Positions 8,034-15,227 of a stretch of DNA of 28,360 nt are shown in pieces. The notes under the pieces were generated by a model, which saw nothing but the letters and a program-made list of their open reading frames with translations, was not told where the DNA came from and searched no databases. The DNA is from JAZRGE01 sp045644025 (lineage in GTDB: Bacteria; Bacillota; Clostridia; Oscillospirales; Acutalibacteraceae), in NCBI GenBank assembly GCA_045644025.1, contig JAZRGE010000057.1:1-28360 (forward strand), read 5' to 3'. How positions within the stretch are numbered: the first letter of the stretch is position 1; every line of letters starts with the position of its first letter. Position numbers and translations under genes: made by a program.

Positions 8034-9146
8034 GTGCATATAGTATTCACAGGTGGAGGCACTGCAGGGCATATCAATCCGGCTCTTGCGGTTGCCGGAT
8101 ATCTCACCTCAAAAGATAAAAATATTAAAGTGAGCTACATCGGCAAGAAAGGCGGCCTGGAGCAAAGGCTTGTGGCTAATGCGGGTTACGATTTTTATGC
8201 TGTGAACGTGGCAGGCCTTCGCCGCAGTTTTACACCTGCGGCTGTTGTGCACAATGTATCTGCTCTCGTTAAAGCCTATACTTCCACAATAAGGGCTAAA
8301 AAAATCTTGAAAAAACTTAAACCCGACATCGTGATGGGCACGGGTGGCTACGTGAGTGGCCCTGTTGTGCGCACCGCCGCTAAAATGGGTATTAAAACAG
8401 TTATTCACGAGCAGAACGCTTTCCCCGGTGTTACCACCAAAATGCTTGTTGGCCTGGTGGATAAGGTGATGCTGGCAATGCCCGAAGCCGAAGCCCGTCT
8501 GGAGCTTAAGAATCCCCCTGTGATAACGGGCAATCCCGTGCGTGGAGAGCTTAAAAAAGGGGATAGGCATAATGCCAGAATTCGCCTTGGAATTGGCGAT
8601 AAGCCTATGATCCTCTCTTTTGGCGGAAGCCTTGGTGCCGAGCCTATAAATCGCGCCGTGGAAGGCCTCATGGAAGAAAACGATAAAACAGGTAAATACT
8701 GCATTATTCATGCTGCGGGAAAAGCAGATTATTCCAAGATGCTTAAAAGATTGGAGCAGAAGGGGATCAAACCCGATATCAGCTGTAATCGACTGCTTGA
8801 ATATATTGATGATATGGCTACCTATATGGCTGCGGCAGATATTGTCGTTTGCCGTGCTGGCGCCATCACTCTGGGAGAGATCCAATGCTGCGGCAAAGCA
8901 TCTATACTAATCCCTTCTCCTTATGTGGCAGAAAATCACCAGTATCATAATGCTATGTCGCTTAAAAATCGTGATGCGGCCGAGGTGCTGCAGGAAAAGG
9001 ATCTTTCTTCTGCATCGCTTTCTAAAATGATAGCAGAAATATTGAGCGATCCTGCAAGGCTTGCCAATATGCAGAAAAATGCCCGACTCAGCGCAATAGA
9101 TGATTCCTGCGAGCGAATTGCAGAAGTAATCTACTCAGTTTTATAA
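8034..9146 (+). CDS. murG: UDP-GlcNAc:lipid I N-acetylglucosaminyltransferase MurG
   Basis: MurG adds GlcNAc to lipid I to make lipid II at the inner face of the membrane. The 370-residue protein has the GT-B layout. The N-terminal glycine loop GGGTAGHINPALA is at about 6-18, followed by GTGGYVSGPV and HEQNAFPG. The donor-site region has SFGGSLGAEPIN and the conserved CRAGAITLGEI, PYVAENHQYHNA and LEKD-like end. The start is GTG 8034, giving the family N-terminus, with GGGGG at 8021-8025 upstream. The gap to ftsW is 17 bases, so it is in the same operon. Nothing is missing. Confidence 0.96.
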   Translation: MHIVFTGGGTAGHINPALAVAGYLTSKDKNIKVSYIGKKGGLEQRLVANAGYDFYAVNVAGLRRSFTPAAVVHNVSALVKAYTSTIRAKKILKKLKPDIVMGTGGYVSGPVVRTAAKMGIKTVIHEQNAFPGVTTKMLVGLVDKVMLAMPEAEARLELKNPPVITGNPVRGELKKGDRHNARIRLGIGDKPMILSFGGSLGAEPINRAVEGLMEENDKTGKYCIIHAAGKADYSKMLKRLEQKGIKPDISCNRLLEYIDDMATYMAAADIVVCRAGAITLGEIQCCGKASILIPSPYVAENHQYHNAMSLKNRDAAEVLQEKDLSSASLSKMIAEILSDPARLANMQKNARLSAIDDSCERIAEVIYSVL

Positions 9147-9149
9147 AAA

Positions 9150-9179
9150 TTCACCATATTGTTTCCTTTGGCATACAAT
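9150..9179 (+). promoter_or_regulatory. Weak promoter candidate ahead of murA
   Basis: TTCACC at 9150-9155 and TACAAT at 9174-9179 are 18 bases apart in the 89-base murG-murA gap. The -35 matches the consensus in four of six positions. The eight bases CATACAAT (9172-9179) also look like a sigma-E -10, but the nearest CATATT lies only 11 bases upstream, which is too close. An internal promoter for murA-ftsQ is possible. Confidence 0.3.
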
Positions 9180-9235
9180 GCTCTTGAGGGTTGAATCACA
9201 CTAGCCCTTTGTTTTATTTCGGGAGGGTGTATGCT

Positions 9236-10486
9236 ATGGCCGAAATTGTGATAAACGGCGGAAGAAAACTTACCGGTGAAATAAATATTCAGGGCGCAAA
9301 AAACGCCGCTCTGCCTTTGCTTGCGGCCACGATCTTAATAAACGGACGCAGCGTTTTGCATAATTGCCCCAAATTATCCGATGTGGAAACGTCGCTTAAA
9401 ATACTGCGCTTTATCGGCTGTGATGTGAGCCGATACGGCAGCACGGTGGTTGTGGATGCTACATATGTGAATGGTTATGCCATTCCCGAAGAACTTATGG
9501 GTGAGATGCGCTCGTCCATAGTGTTTCTCGGCGCTGTTGCCTCAAGAACAAAGAGGGCAGTGCTCAGCAGTCCGGGCGGTTGCGAGCTTGGCCCAAGGCC
9601 GATAGATCTTCATTTGTCTGCCTTGCGAAAAATGGGAATGGAGATATGCGAGGAATACGGAAGGTTGGATTGCCGCGCCGAGAGCATTAAAGGCACCGAT
9701 ATAAATCTTTCTTTCCCAAGCGTTGGTGCCACGGAAAATATTATGCTTGCGGCGGCAACAGCTAAAGGCATCACACGAATCTATAATGCAGCACGTGAAC
9801 CTGAGATTGCCGATTTGGCAGTTTTTCTGCGGAAGGCAGGAGCGAAAATCTTGGGTGACGGAACCGGCTGCATTGTTATTGAGGGAGTAGACTCACTTCA
9901 CAATGTGGAGCATACCGTGCTGCCCGACCGAATTATTGCCGCTACCTATATGGCGGCCGCGGCTGTAACGCGCGGAGAAATGCTGCTGAAGAATATAAAT
10001 ACCAATCACATTGGCCAGATAAGCGAGCATTTTGCAGAAGCGGGCTGCGAGATACGTTCTTTTGAAGATAGTGTGTATATCAATGCACCCGAACACCTGC
10101 AAAGAATTCCTATACTTCGCACGTTGCCTTATCCGGGCTTTCCCACCGATGCGGGGCCGCCGCTTTTGAGTGTGATGACGGTGGCTGATGGTTGCTCGAT
10201 GCTGGTGGAAAATATTTTTGCCAATCGCTTTCGCTACACAGATGAACTGAAAAGGCTTGGTGCGAAGATCAAAGTGGAAGGTCGCGTGGCTGTGGTGGAA
10301 GGTGTGAAAAAGCTTACGGGTGCTTGCGTTAAAGCCACGGATCTTCGAGGCGGCGCTGCGCTTGTGATAGCGGCTCTTGCAGCCGATGGAGAAACACGAA
10401 TTTGTGATATAAAGCACATCGATCGAGGCCATGAAGAACTGGAAAAGAATCTGACCGATGTGGGAGCAGATATAAAGAGGGAATAA
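9236..10486 (+). CDS. murA: UDP-GlcNAc 1-carboxyvinyltransferase MurA
   Basis: MurA transfers enolpyruvate from PEP to UDP-GlcNAc, the first committed step of peptidoglycan synthesis, in the cytosol. I start it at ATG 9236 (416 residues). GGAGGGTG at 9222-9229 precedes it and the product then begins MAEIVINGGRKLTGE, as in the family; a longer in-frame opening from 9191 would add an unconserved N-terminus. The substrate motif QGAKNAALPLLAA is at about 20-32. The catalytic loop GGCELGPRPIDLH contains Cys116, so the enzyme should be fosfomycin-sensitive. YPGFPTDAGPP stands where most family members have FPTDMQ. Clostridia often carry two MurA copies, and this is the dcw-linked one. Confidence 0.94.
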   Translation: MAEIVINGGRKLTGEINIQGAKNAALPLLAATILINGRSVLHNCPKLSDVETSLKILRFIGCDVSRYGSTVVVDATYVNGYAIPEELMGEMRSSIVFLGAVASRTKRAVLSSPGGCELGPRPIDLHLSALRKMGMEICEEYGRLDCRAESIKGTDINLSFPSVGATENIMLAAATAKGITRIYNAAREPEIADLAVFLRKAGAKILGDGTGCIVIEGVDSLHNVEHTVLPDRIIAATYMAAAAVTRGEMLLKNINTNHIGQISEHFAEAGCEIRSFEDSVYINAPEHLQRIPILRTLPYPGFPTDAGPPLLSVMTVADGCSMLVENIFANRFRYTDELKRLGAKIKVEGRVAVVEGVKKLTGACVKATDLRGGAALVIAALAADGETRICDIKHIDRGHEELEKNLTDVGADIKRE

Positions 10487-10491
10487 AAAAT

Positions 10492-11331
10492 ATGGGAAGT
10501 AAAAATAGAAACAACAGAAAAGCCCCGACACATCAGAAAAAGAGAAAAGGCTCGGCTGCGGTGCTGTTCATTTCTCTTGTGCTGGTGTGTCTTTCTGTGC
10601 TTATATCCCTATCGCTTACGGTGTTTTTTAAGGTGAAGAATATCGCTGTGAGCGGCAAAACGATCTATTCTTCCCAAGAGATAATCGAAGCCGCCGGAAT
10701 GAAGATAGGCAAGAATATGTTTGTCTCATTCTTCACGGGAGCAGAAGGCAACATTGAGACTAAATTACCCTATGTGGGTGATGCCAACATAATTCGTAGT
10801 ATTGATGGAAACGTGACAATAGAAGTTACTGCCACGGCAGCCGAAAGGAATTATAAACAAGGCGAGAAATATATCTATGTGAATTCTTCGGGCAAAATGC
10901 TTGAAATAGCCGACAGCGCCTTAAAGGACAAGCCTTTGATAACCGGGGTTGCTCTTAGCGAGGCCACGCTCGGCAAAAATATCAGCTATGCCGAGGAAAG
11001 TGCTGAAAAAACAGTGAATGAAATATTTGCTGCTGCTAAAGCAAATTCGCTGAATATTACAGAGATTTCCACCGATGAGAAACATAGTTTTCTTGATGTG
11101 GTCGTTTCTGATAAATATCTTGTGCATCTGCTCGATAGCGACAATATCGAATATAAAATGCTCCACTTAAGCAAGTCACTTGCACAGCAAAAAGGGGAGT
11201 CGGGCGGAGTGTTTACCTTCAGCGAATCCAACGAGGGAAGGGTTGTGTTCACGCCCGGAAATATTCACCCCGAACAGTTGCCGGAAAACGGCGAACAAAC
11301 AGGGGATGAAGGTGAAAATTCAGCCGAATAA
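10492..11331 (+). CDS. ftsQ: Cell division protein FtsQ/DivIB
   Basis: This bitopic divisome protein has 279 residues. A strongly basic cytoplasmic tail (1-20, rich in Lys, Arg and Asn) leads to one membrane segment at about 21-46. A POTRA domain follows, beginning FKVKNIAVSGKTIYS and extending to about residue 115, then the beta domain with VNSSGKMLEIAD, typical of FtsQ/DivIB. The last 30 or so residues are low-complexity and acidic (Glu, Gly, Asn). It should bind FtsL and regulate FtsW-PBP activity at the septum. The ATG at 10492 is five bases past the murA stop, with GAGGG inside the end of murA. It is the last gene of the first block; no terminator is visible between it and ftsZ. Confidence 0.88.
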   Translation: MGSKNRNNRKAPTHQKKRKGSAAVLFISLVLVCLSVLISLSLTVFFKVKNIAVSGKTIYSSQEIIEAAGMKIGKNMFVSFFTGAEGNIETKLPYVGDANIIRSIDGNVTIEVTATAAERNYKQGEKYIYVNSSGKMLEIADSALKDKPLITGVALSEATLGKNISYAEESAEKTVNEIFAAAKANSLNITEISTDEKHSFLDVVVSDKYLVHLLDSDNIEYKMLHLSKSLAQQKGESGGVFTFSESNEGRVVFTPGNIHPEQLPENGEQTGDEGENSAE

Positions 11332-11361
11332 CATATAATTAAAGAAAAATATGAAAAACAG

Positions 11362-11400
11362 GCAAAAATATGCAAATAAATTGCGATAAAAGCAAAAATA
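11362..11400 (+). promoter_or_regulatory. Phased A-rich repeats upstream of the ftsZ promoter
   Basis: Related units starting GCAAAAATA, GCAAATAAA, GCGATAAAA and GCAAAAATA begin at 11362, 11372, 11383 and 11392, so they lie on one face of the helix just upstream of the -35 element at 11405. The first and last units are identical. This is the layout of intrinsically curved DNA or an UP element; binding sites for a regulator are an alternative. The repeats are seen; the role is inferred. Confidence 0.45.
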
Positions 11401-11404
11401 GGTG

Positions 11405-11433
11405 TTGAATTTTTAGTTTTTGTGTGTTATCAT
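11405..11433 (+). promoter_or_regulatory. sigma-A-type promoter of ftsZ
   Basis: TTGAAT at 11405-11410 and TATCAT at 11428-11433 are separated by 17 bases, predicting a start near 11440 and a leader of about 58 bases. It gives ftsZ expression independent of the upstream cluster. Confidence 0.6.
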
Positions 11434-11467
11434 AACAACTGTGTAATTGTAACATAAGGTTGTTATG
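11431..11467. promoter_or_regulatory. Perfect 9-bp inverted repeat over the ftsZ start site
   Basis: CATAACAAC (11431-11439) and GTTGTTATG (11459-11467) are perfect inverted repeats separated by 19 bases. The left arm overlaps the -10 element and ends at the predicted start site, so it would not be fully transcribed. A DNA operator therefore fits better than an mRNA hairpin. The centre-to-centre distance of 28 bases is nearly three helical turns, suiting a dimer or looped tetramer. Confidence 0.45.
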
Positions 11468-11497
11468 CATATATAAAATCGGAAGGATTGATTAGTA

Positions 11498-12565
11498 ATG
11501 GCATTTGATATTGCAAATGAACTGGAAGATGTTGTTCAAATTAAAGTTGTAGGTGTAGGCGGAGGCGGCGGCAACGCTATTAACCGAATGGTAGCAGCCG
11601 GCGTTCGCGGTGTTGAGTTTATCGCTGTTAACACCGATAAATCTGCTCTCTATCTTTCTAAGGCCAACCAGAAGATTCAGATCGGCGAAAAGCTCACAAA
11701 GGGTCAGGGTGCCGGTGCAGATCCCACAAAGGGCTCCCGTGCTGCCGATGAATCCAGAGATGAGATCGCTAATGCTCTTCGCAGCACCGATATGGTATTT
11801 ATCACTGCAGGTATGGGCGGCGGCACAGGTACAGGTGCTGCTCCTATCGTTGCTTCCATCGCCAAGGAAATGGGCATTCTCACTGTTGGTATCGTCACCA
11901 AGCCCTTCGCTTTCGAAGGCAGAAAGAGAATGGAAGCTGCCGAGCAGGGCATTGCAGAGCTGAGAAAGTATGTGGATAGCCTTGTTGTTATCCCCAATGA
12001 GAGATTGAAGTTCGTTTCCGAGCAGAAGATCACTCTTGCCAATGCTTTCGAGATCGCCGATGATGTTCTCCGTCAGGGCGTTCAGAGCATCTCCGAGCTT
12101 ATCAACGTTACCGCTATGGTTAACCTTGATTTTGCCGATGTCACCGCTATTATGAAGGATGCAGGCTATGCTCACATGGGCGTTGGCTCTGCTCAGGGTA
12201 AGGATAAGGCCGAGATCGCCACTCAGTCTGCTATCACCAGCCCCCTTATCGAGACTTCTATGGAAAATGCTAAGGGCGTTATCATCAGCATCACCGCTTC
12301 CACCGATATTGGTCTGGAAGAAGTTGATACTGCTGCAACCCTTATCTCCAACATGGCCAATCCCGATGCCACCATCATTTGGGGCGCTCAGCTGGATGAT
12401 AAACTGGAAGACGAGATCCGTGTAACCGTTATCGCCACAGGTCTTGGTGATTCCAAGGGCACCACTGCTGAAGACGTTATCAACGTTCTTTCCTCCAGCA
12501 GCGCAGACGACGACAACGATTATGTTGACGTTATCGATCTTGTGAATGGCTACAAGAAGGGCTAA
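11498..12565 (+). CDS. ftsZ: Cell division GTPase FtsZ
   Basis: FtsZ is the tubulin-like GTPase that forms the division ring. The nucleotide-binding half has GVGGGGGNAINRM near residue 13, the tubulin signature GGGTGTGAAP near 105, and PNERL. The T7 loop NLDFADV lies near residue 205-210. The globular part ends near VIATGLG (about 313), and only some 40 residues follow, ending acidic then VDVIDLVNGYKKG. The usual C-terminal peptide (D-IP-FL followed by basic residues), which binds FtsA, SepF or EzrA, is not recognisable. Codon use differs from the neighbours (Ile almost only ATC/ATT, many GTT), as in highly expressed genes. GGAAGGA at 11481-11487 precedes ATG 11498. It has its own promoter and a strong terminator. 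Confidence 0.97.
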   Translation: MAFDIANELEDVVQIKVVGVGGGGGNAINRMVAAGVRGVEFIAVNTDKSALYLSKANQKIQIGEKLTKGQGAGADPTKGSRAADESRDEIANALRSTDMVFITAGMGGGTGTGAAPIVASIAKEMGILTVGIVTKPFAFEGRKRMEAAEQGIAELRKYVDSLVVIPNERLKFVSEQKITLANAFEIADDVLRQGVQSISELINVTAMVNLDFADVTAIMKDAGYAHMGVGSAQGKDKAEIATQSAITSPLIETSMENAKGVIISITASTDIGLEEVDTAATLISNMANPDATIIWGAQLDDKLEDEIRVTVIATGLGDSKGTTAEDVINVLSSSSADDDNDYVDVIDLVNGYKKG

Positions 12566-12577
12566 TTAACATAACTC

Positions 12578-12613
12578 AAACAGCCGACCGAAGGGTCGGC
12601 TGTTTTCTTTTTG
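12578..12613 (+). terminator. Rho-independent terminator after ftsZ
   Basis: CAGCCGACC (12581-12589) pairs perfectly with GGTCGGCTG (12594-12602) around a GAAG loop, extended by A-T pairs, and is followed by a T-rich run to 12612. It separates ftsZ from the metal transporter genes. Confidence 0.92.
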
Positions 12614-12619
12614 GCAGAG

Positions 12620-12648
12620 TTGACAATACTTTTTAACTGTGATAAAAT
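12620..12648 (+). promoter_or_regulatory. sigma-A promoter of the metal ABC transporter operon
   Basis: A perfect TTGACA (12620-12625) is followed after 17 bases by TAAAAT (12643-12648). I looked for a Zur- or MntR-like palindrome around it and saw none. The start would be near 12655, leaving a leader of about 20 bases. Confidence 0.8.
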
Positions 12649-12674
12649 TTTTTGAAACGAAAGGCGGTGAGCCA

Positions 12675-13523
12675 ATGAAAAAAATTATATCTTTAATATT
12701 GGCTTGCGCCGTTTTGTTGGCGCTTGGCGGATGCCAAGCAGATAGATCCAACGGAAAGCCTAATGCTTCTGTGGCGATTGTGCCTATGGCAGAAATGGCA
12801 AGGGCTGTGGCAGGAGATTTATGGAACGTGAATGTTGTTATTCCTGCAGGCAGCAGCCCTGAAAACTATGAGCCTACTGTGGCCGAAAGAATGGCTTTGG
12901 AGGATTCTGCTATCTATTTTTCCGTGGGTGTGCCCGCCGAAGCGGCGGCAATCCTGCCGATCATCAGCAGTAGCACAAAGATTGTGCGGCTGGATCACAC
13001 TGTGGCAGATCAATTTGCCGATCTTAAAATGGCCGAGGGCCGCGATCCGCACATATGGCTTTCTCCGAAAAGAGCTGAAGCTATGGTGGCTGCTATGGCC
13101 GAAGCTTTTGCTCTGGCAGATCCTGCAAACAAAGAAATATATATGTCTAACGCCCAAGAATATATTGCAAAAATCAATTCTGCCGATGAATATATAAAGC
13201 AGAAATTTGAGGGCGTTGTAGGTCGTAAGTTTATCGCCTTTCATCCTGCTTTTGCCTATTTTGCCGATGAATATGGCCTGCAGATGGTTGCCCTTCAGGA
13301 AGAGGGCAGAGAAGCCACCTTGCAGCATATGCAGGATATGGCAGACTACGCCAAGCGCGAAGGCATAAAGGCTGTTGTTTACCAAGGTGAGATAGATAGC
13401 AAGCAGGTGGAGGCCTTTGCTCAGCAGATTGGTGGAAAAACTGTGAAATTAGAGCCGTTGGCTCCCGATTATATTGAGAATTTGAAGGAAATGGCCGATG
13501 TTTTGGCCGAGATAATGAAATGA
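12675..13523 (+). CDS. znuA: Zn/Mn-type ABC transporter substrate-binding lipoprotein
   Basis: This is the extracytoplasmic metal-binding component of a cluster A-I (ZnuA/TroA-like) importer. The start is ATG 12675 (282 residues); an in-frame GTG at 12639 would put extra residues before a perfect lipoprotein signal. That signal is MKKIISLILACAVLLALGGC, with lipobox LGGC and lipidated Cys20. Ligand motifs are DPHIWLSP (His126), FHPAFAYF (His190) and YQGEIDSKQ (Glu239). The first canonical His, in the usual PH-YEP motif, is replaced: here it reads SPENYEP with Glu63. The His-rich loop of zinc-specific members is also absent. The metal (Zn, Mn or other) is therefore uncertain. Its stop overlaps the start of the ATPase gene by four bases. 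Confidence 0.88.
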   Translation: MKKIISLILACAVLLALGGCQADRSNGKPNASVAIVPMAEMARAVAGDLWNVNVVIPAGSSPENYEPTVAERMALEDSAIYFSVGVPAEAAAILPIISSSTKIVRLDHTVADQFADLKMAEGRDPHIWLSPKRAEAMVAAMAEAFALADPANKEIYMSNAQEYIAKINSADEYIKQKFEGVVGRKFIAFHPAFAYFADEYGLQMVALQEEGREATLQHMQDMADYAKREGIKAVVYQGEIDSKQVEAFAQQIGGKTVKLEPLAPDYIENLKEMADVLAEIMK

Positions 13524-14299
13524 AAGATATTGCATTAAAAATTGAAAATCTTTCGGTGGAATATGGCTCCAACAGAGTGCTCAACGATATCTGTCTCCGG
13601 GTAAATAGCGGTGAGGTTTTGGGCATTATTGGGCCCAACGGCGGCGGAAAGACCACTCTTCTTAAAGCTATTCTTGGCCTCGTGCCTATATCTACGGGTA
13701 GCATAGAGGTGCTTGGAACCACCGCAAAAAAAGGTGCAGCGTCTATTGGCTATGTGCCCCAGCATGCCGAAATGGATAAAAATTTCCCCATAAACGTGGT
13801 GGATACTGTTCTCACAGGCTGCGTGGGCGGCGGAATTCATCCTTTTTTCAGATATTCCAAAGCTCAGAAGCAGGCGGCTGTTGATGCTCTTGCAAAGGTG
13901 GGTATAGCAGATCTTGCAGAGAAGGAGATAGGTAGCCTTTCGGGCGGTCAATTCCAGCGTATGCTAATTGCCAGAGCTATTGTTTCTGCTCCTAAGATCC
14001 TTTTCCTTGATGAGCCCACAGCCAGTGTGGATCCCGCTTCCCGAGAGCAGATCTATAATCTTCTGGCTGAGCTTAAGGATGAAATGACGATTGTTATTGT
14101 TTCTCACGATCTCTTGGCGGTTTCCTCTCTTGTGGAAAATATTGCCTGCCTTAACGGCTCTCTCGTTTATCACGGCAATCCCGAACTCACGGGAGATATT
14201 ATGGATGAACTTTACGGCTGCCCCGTGGAGCTTATTGCTCACGGTGTGCCTCACCGAGTGCTTCATTCCCACGATCATTCCGGGGGGTGCTGTTGTTGA
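13520..14299 (+). CDS. znuC: Metal ABC transporter ATP-binding protein
   Basis: This is the cytoplasmic ATPase of the metal importer, 259 residues. It has Walker A GPNGGGKTT near residue 35-43, a Q-loop region ending YVPQHAEMD, signature LSGGQFQRMLIARA, Walker B ILFLDEPTASVD and the switch histidine in VSHDLLAVS. The start overlaps the binding-protein stop as ATGA, giving translational coupling. The C-terminal 19 residues hold five His and three Cys (HGVPHRVLHSHDHSGGCCC, residues 241-259), a plausible metal-sensing or metal-buffering tail. The tail lies partly in DNA shared with the Shine-Dalgarno of the permease gene, and the GGCCC end may partly reflect that G-rich overlap. Confidence 0.93.
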   Translation: MKDIALKIENLSVEYGSNRVLNDICLRVNSGEVLGIIGPNGGGKTTLLKAILGLVPISTGSIEVLGTTAKKGAASIGYVPQHAEMDKNFPINVVDTVLTGCVGGGIHPFFRYSKAQKQAAVDALAKVGIADLAEKEIGSLSGGQFQRMLIARAIVSAPKILFLDEPTASVDPASREQIYNLLAELKDEMTIVIVSHDLLAVSSLVENIACLNGSLVYHGNPELTGDIMDELYGCPVELIAHGVPHRVLHSHDHSGGCCC

Positions 14300-15105
14300 T
14301 TAATGCTATTATAAACTACACTTTCATGCAAAACGCACTTATTGCATCGGTGCTTGCGGCGGTTATCTGCGGTATAATCGGTGTGATCGTTGTGGAAAAG
14401 AAATTGGTGATGATGAGCGGCGGTATTGCCCACACAGCCTACGGTGGAGTGGGCCTGGGATATTTGCTGGGATTTGAACCTATGATAGGTGCTCTGGGCT
14501 CTTCTGTGCTGGCAGCTTTTTGTATTGGCACAATAAAGAGGCGCGGTGGCGCAGGATTCGATGTAGCCGTGGCTATGTTTTGGTCGTTGGGTATGGCTCT
14601 TGGTATTGCCTTTGCGGCTATGGCGCCCGGATATATGCCGGATATGACATCCTATCTTTTTGGCAATATCAATTCTGTTACCAAGCAGGATATTTCCATG
14701 ATGTGCCTGCTTATATCGCTGGTGCTGCTTGTTGTTTTTGCTTTCTTCAACGATTGGAAACGCTATCTTTTTGATAGCCAATTTGCAGGCGTGAGAGGCA
14801 TGAATACAGGTCTTTTTGAATACGCTCTGCTTGTTCTTGTGGCGCTCACCGTGGTGGTGCTCATTCGAGTGGCAGGAATTATTCTTGTGATCGCTCTTTT
14901 GGCGGCTCCTGCGGCCACGGCATCGCTTTTCACAAAGAAGCTACACACAAGAATGCTTGTAGCTGTTGGCGTGGGCCTTGTGGATGTGCTCGGAGGGCTC
15001 ACTTTGGCCTATTATTCGGATATTGCGGCAGGTGCTTCCACAATCATTCTTTCCGTAGCAATTTATTGCATTGCTTTCCTTGCAAAACGAATAATTAAAA
15101 GATAG
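14296..15105 (+). CDS. znuB: Metal ABC transporter permease
   Basis: This is the membrane component of the importer, ABC-3 family, with about eight hydrophobic segments. Conserved pieces include VEKKLVMMSGGIAHTAYGGVG near residues 32-52 (family SDGISHA-G-G motif) and RVAGIILVIALLAAPAATA near 195. I prefer TTG 14296, which overlaps the ATPase stop as TTGA and lies eight bases after GGGGGG (14282-14287). GTG 14287 and TTG 14293 are in frame and possible. Length from 14296 is 269 residues, normal for the family. A strong terminator follows directly, so the operon has three genes only. Confidence 0.9.
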   Translation: MINAIINYTFMQNALIASVLAAVICGIIGVIVVEKKLVMMSGGIAHTAYGGVGLGYLLGFEPMIGALGSSVLAAFCIGTIKRRGGAGFDVAVAMFWSLGMALGIAFAAMAPGYMPDMTSYLFGNINSVTKQDISMMCLLISLVLLVVFAFFNDWKRYLFDSQFAGVRGMNTGLFEYALLVLVALTVVVLIRVAGIILVIALLAAPAATASLFTKKLHTRMLVAVGVGLVDVLGGLTLAYYSDIAAGASTIILSVAIYCIAFLAKRIIKR

Positions 15106-15133
15106 AAAAACAGCCGAGAAATCGGCTGTTTTT
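15106..15133 (+). terminator. Rho-independent terminator after the metal transporter operon
   Basis: AAAAACAGCCGA (15106-15117) pairs perfectly with TCGGCTGTTTTT (15122-15133) around GAAA. The A/T arms make it potentially bidirectional. Its CAGCCGA/TCGGCTG core is the same as in the ftsZ terminator. Confidence 0.93.
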
Positions 15134-15145
15134 ATCATATATTAG

Positions 15146-15174
15146 TTGAAAAAAACAGTTGATTGGGGTATAAT
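15146..15174 (+). promoter_or_regulatory. sigma-A-type promoter upstream of yunB
   Basis: TTGAAA (15146-15151) and TATAAT (15169-15174) lie 17 bases apart. The pattern is vegetative, although yunB is a mother-cell gene in Bacillus. It would also serve ligA and addBA downstream, which need vegetative expression. Confidence 0.75.
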
Positions 15175-15227
15175 ATTTAAGAACCCATATCTCCATAAAA
15201 GAGTAAGATATTAATGGGGGTGTGGAT

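Noticed and set aside
9160..9179. Sigma-E promoter before murA (CATATT and CATACAAT)
   Set aside because: Both halves look right, but only 11 bases separate them, against about 14 expected. A weak sigma-A reading is kept instead at low confidence.
9191..9235. N-terminal extension of MurA from an upstream in-frame start
   Set aside because: The 15 extra residues are not family-like, and the strong GGAGGGTG lies inside them, directly before ATG 9236.
12639..12674. Upstream GTG start for the metal-binding lipoprotein
   Set aside because: It overlaps the promoter -10 region and would bury a perfect lipoprotein signal peptide that starts at ATG 12675.
12610..12675. Zur or MntR operator in the metal transporter promoter
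   Set aside because: I searched by eye for an AT-rich palindrome around the -10 and the start site and found none that was convincing.
13520..14299. Signs of horizontal transfer of the metal transporter genes
   Set aside because: Codon style, ribosome sites and terminator core match the neighbours, and no repeats, integrase or tRNA flank the block.
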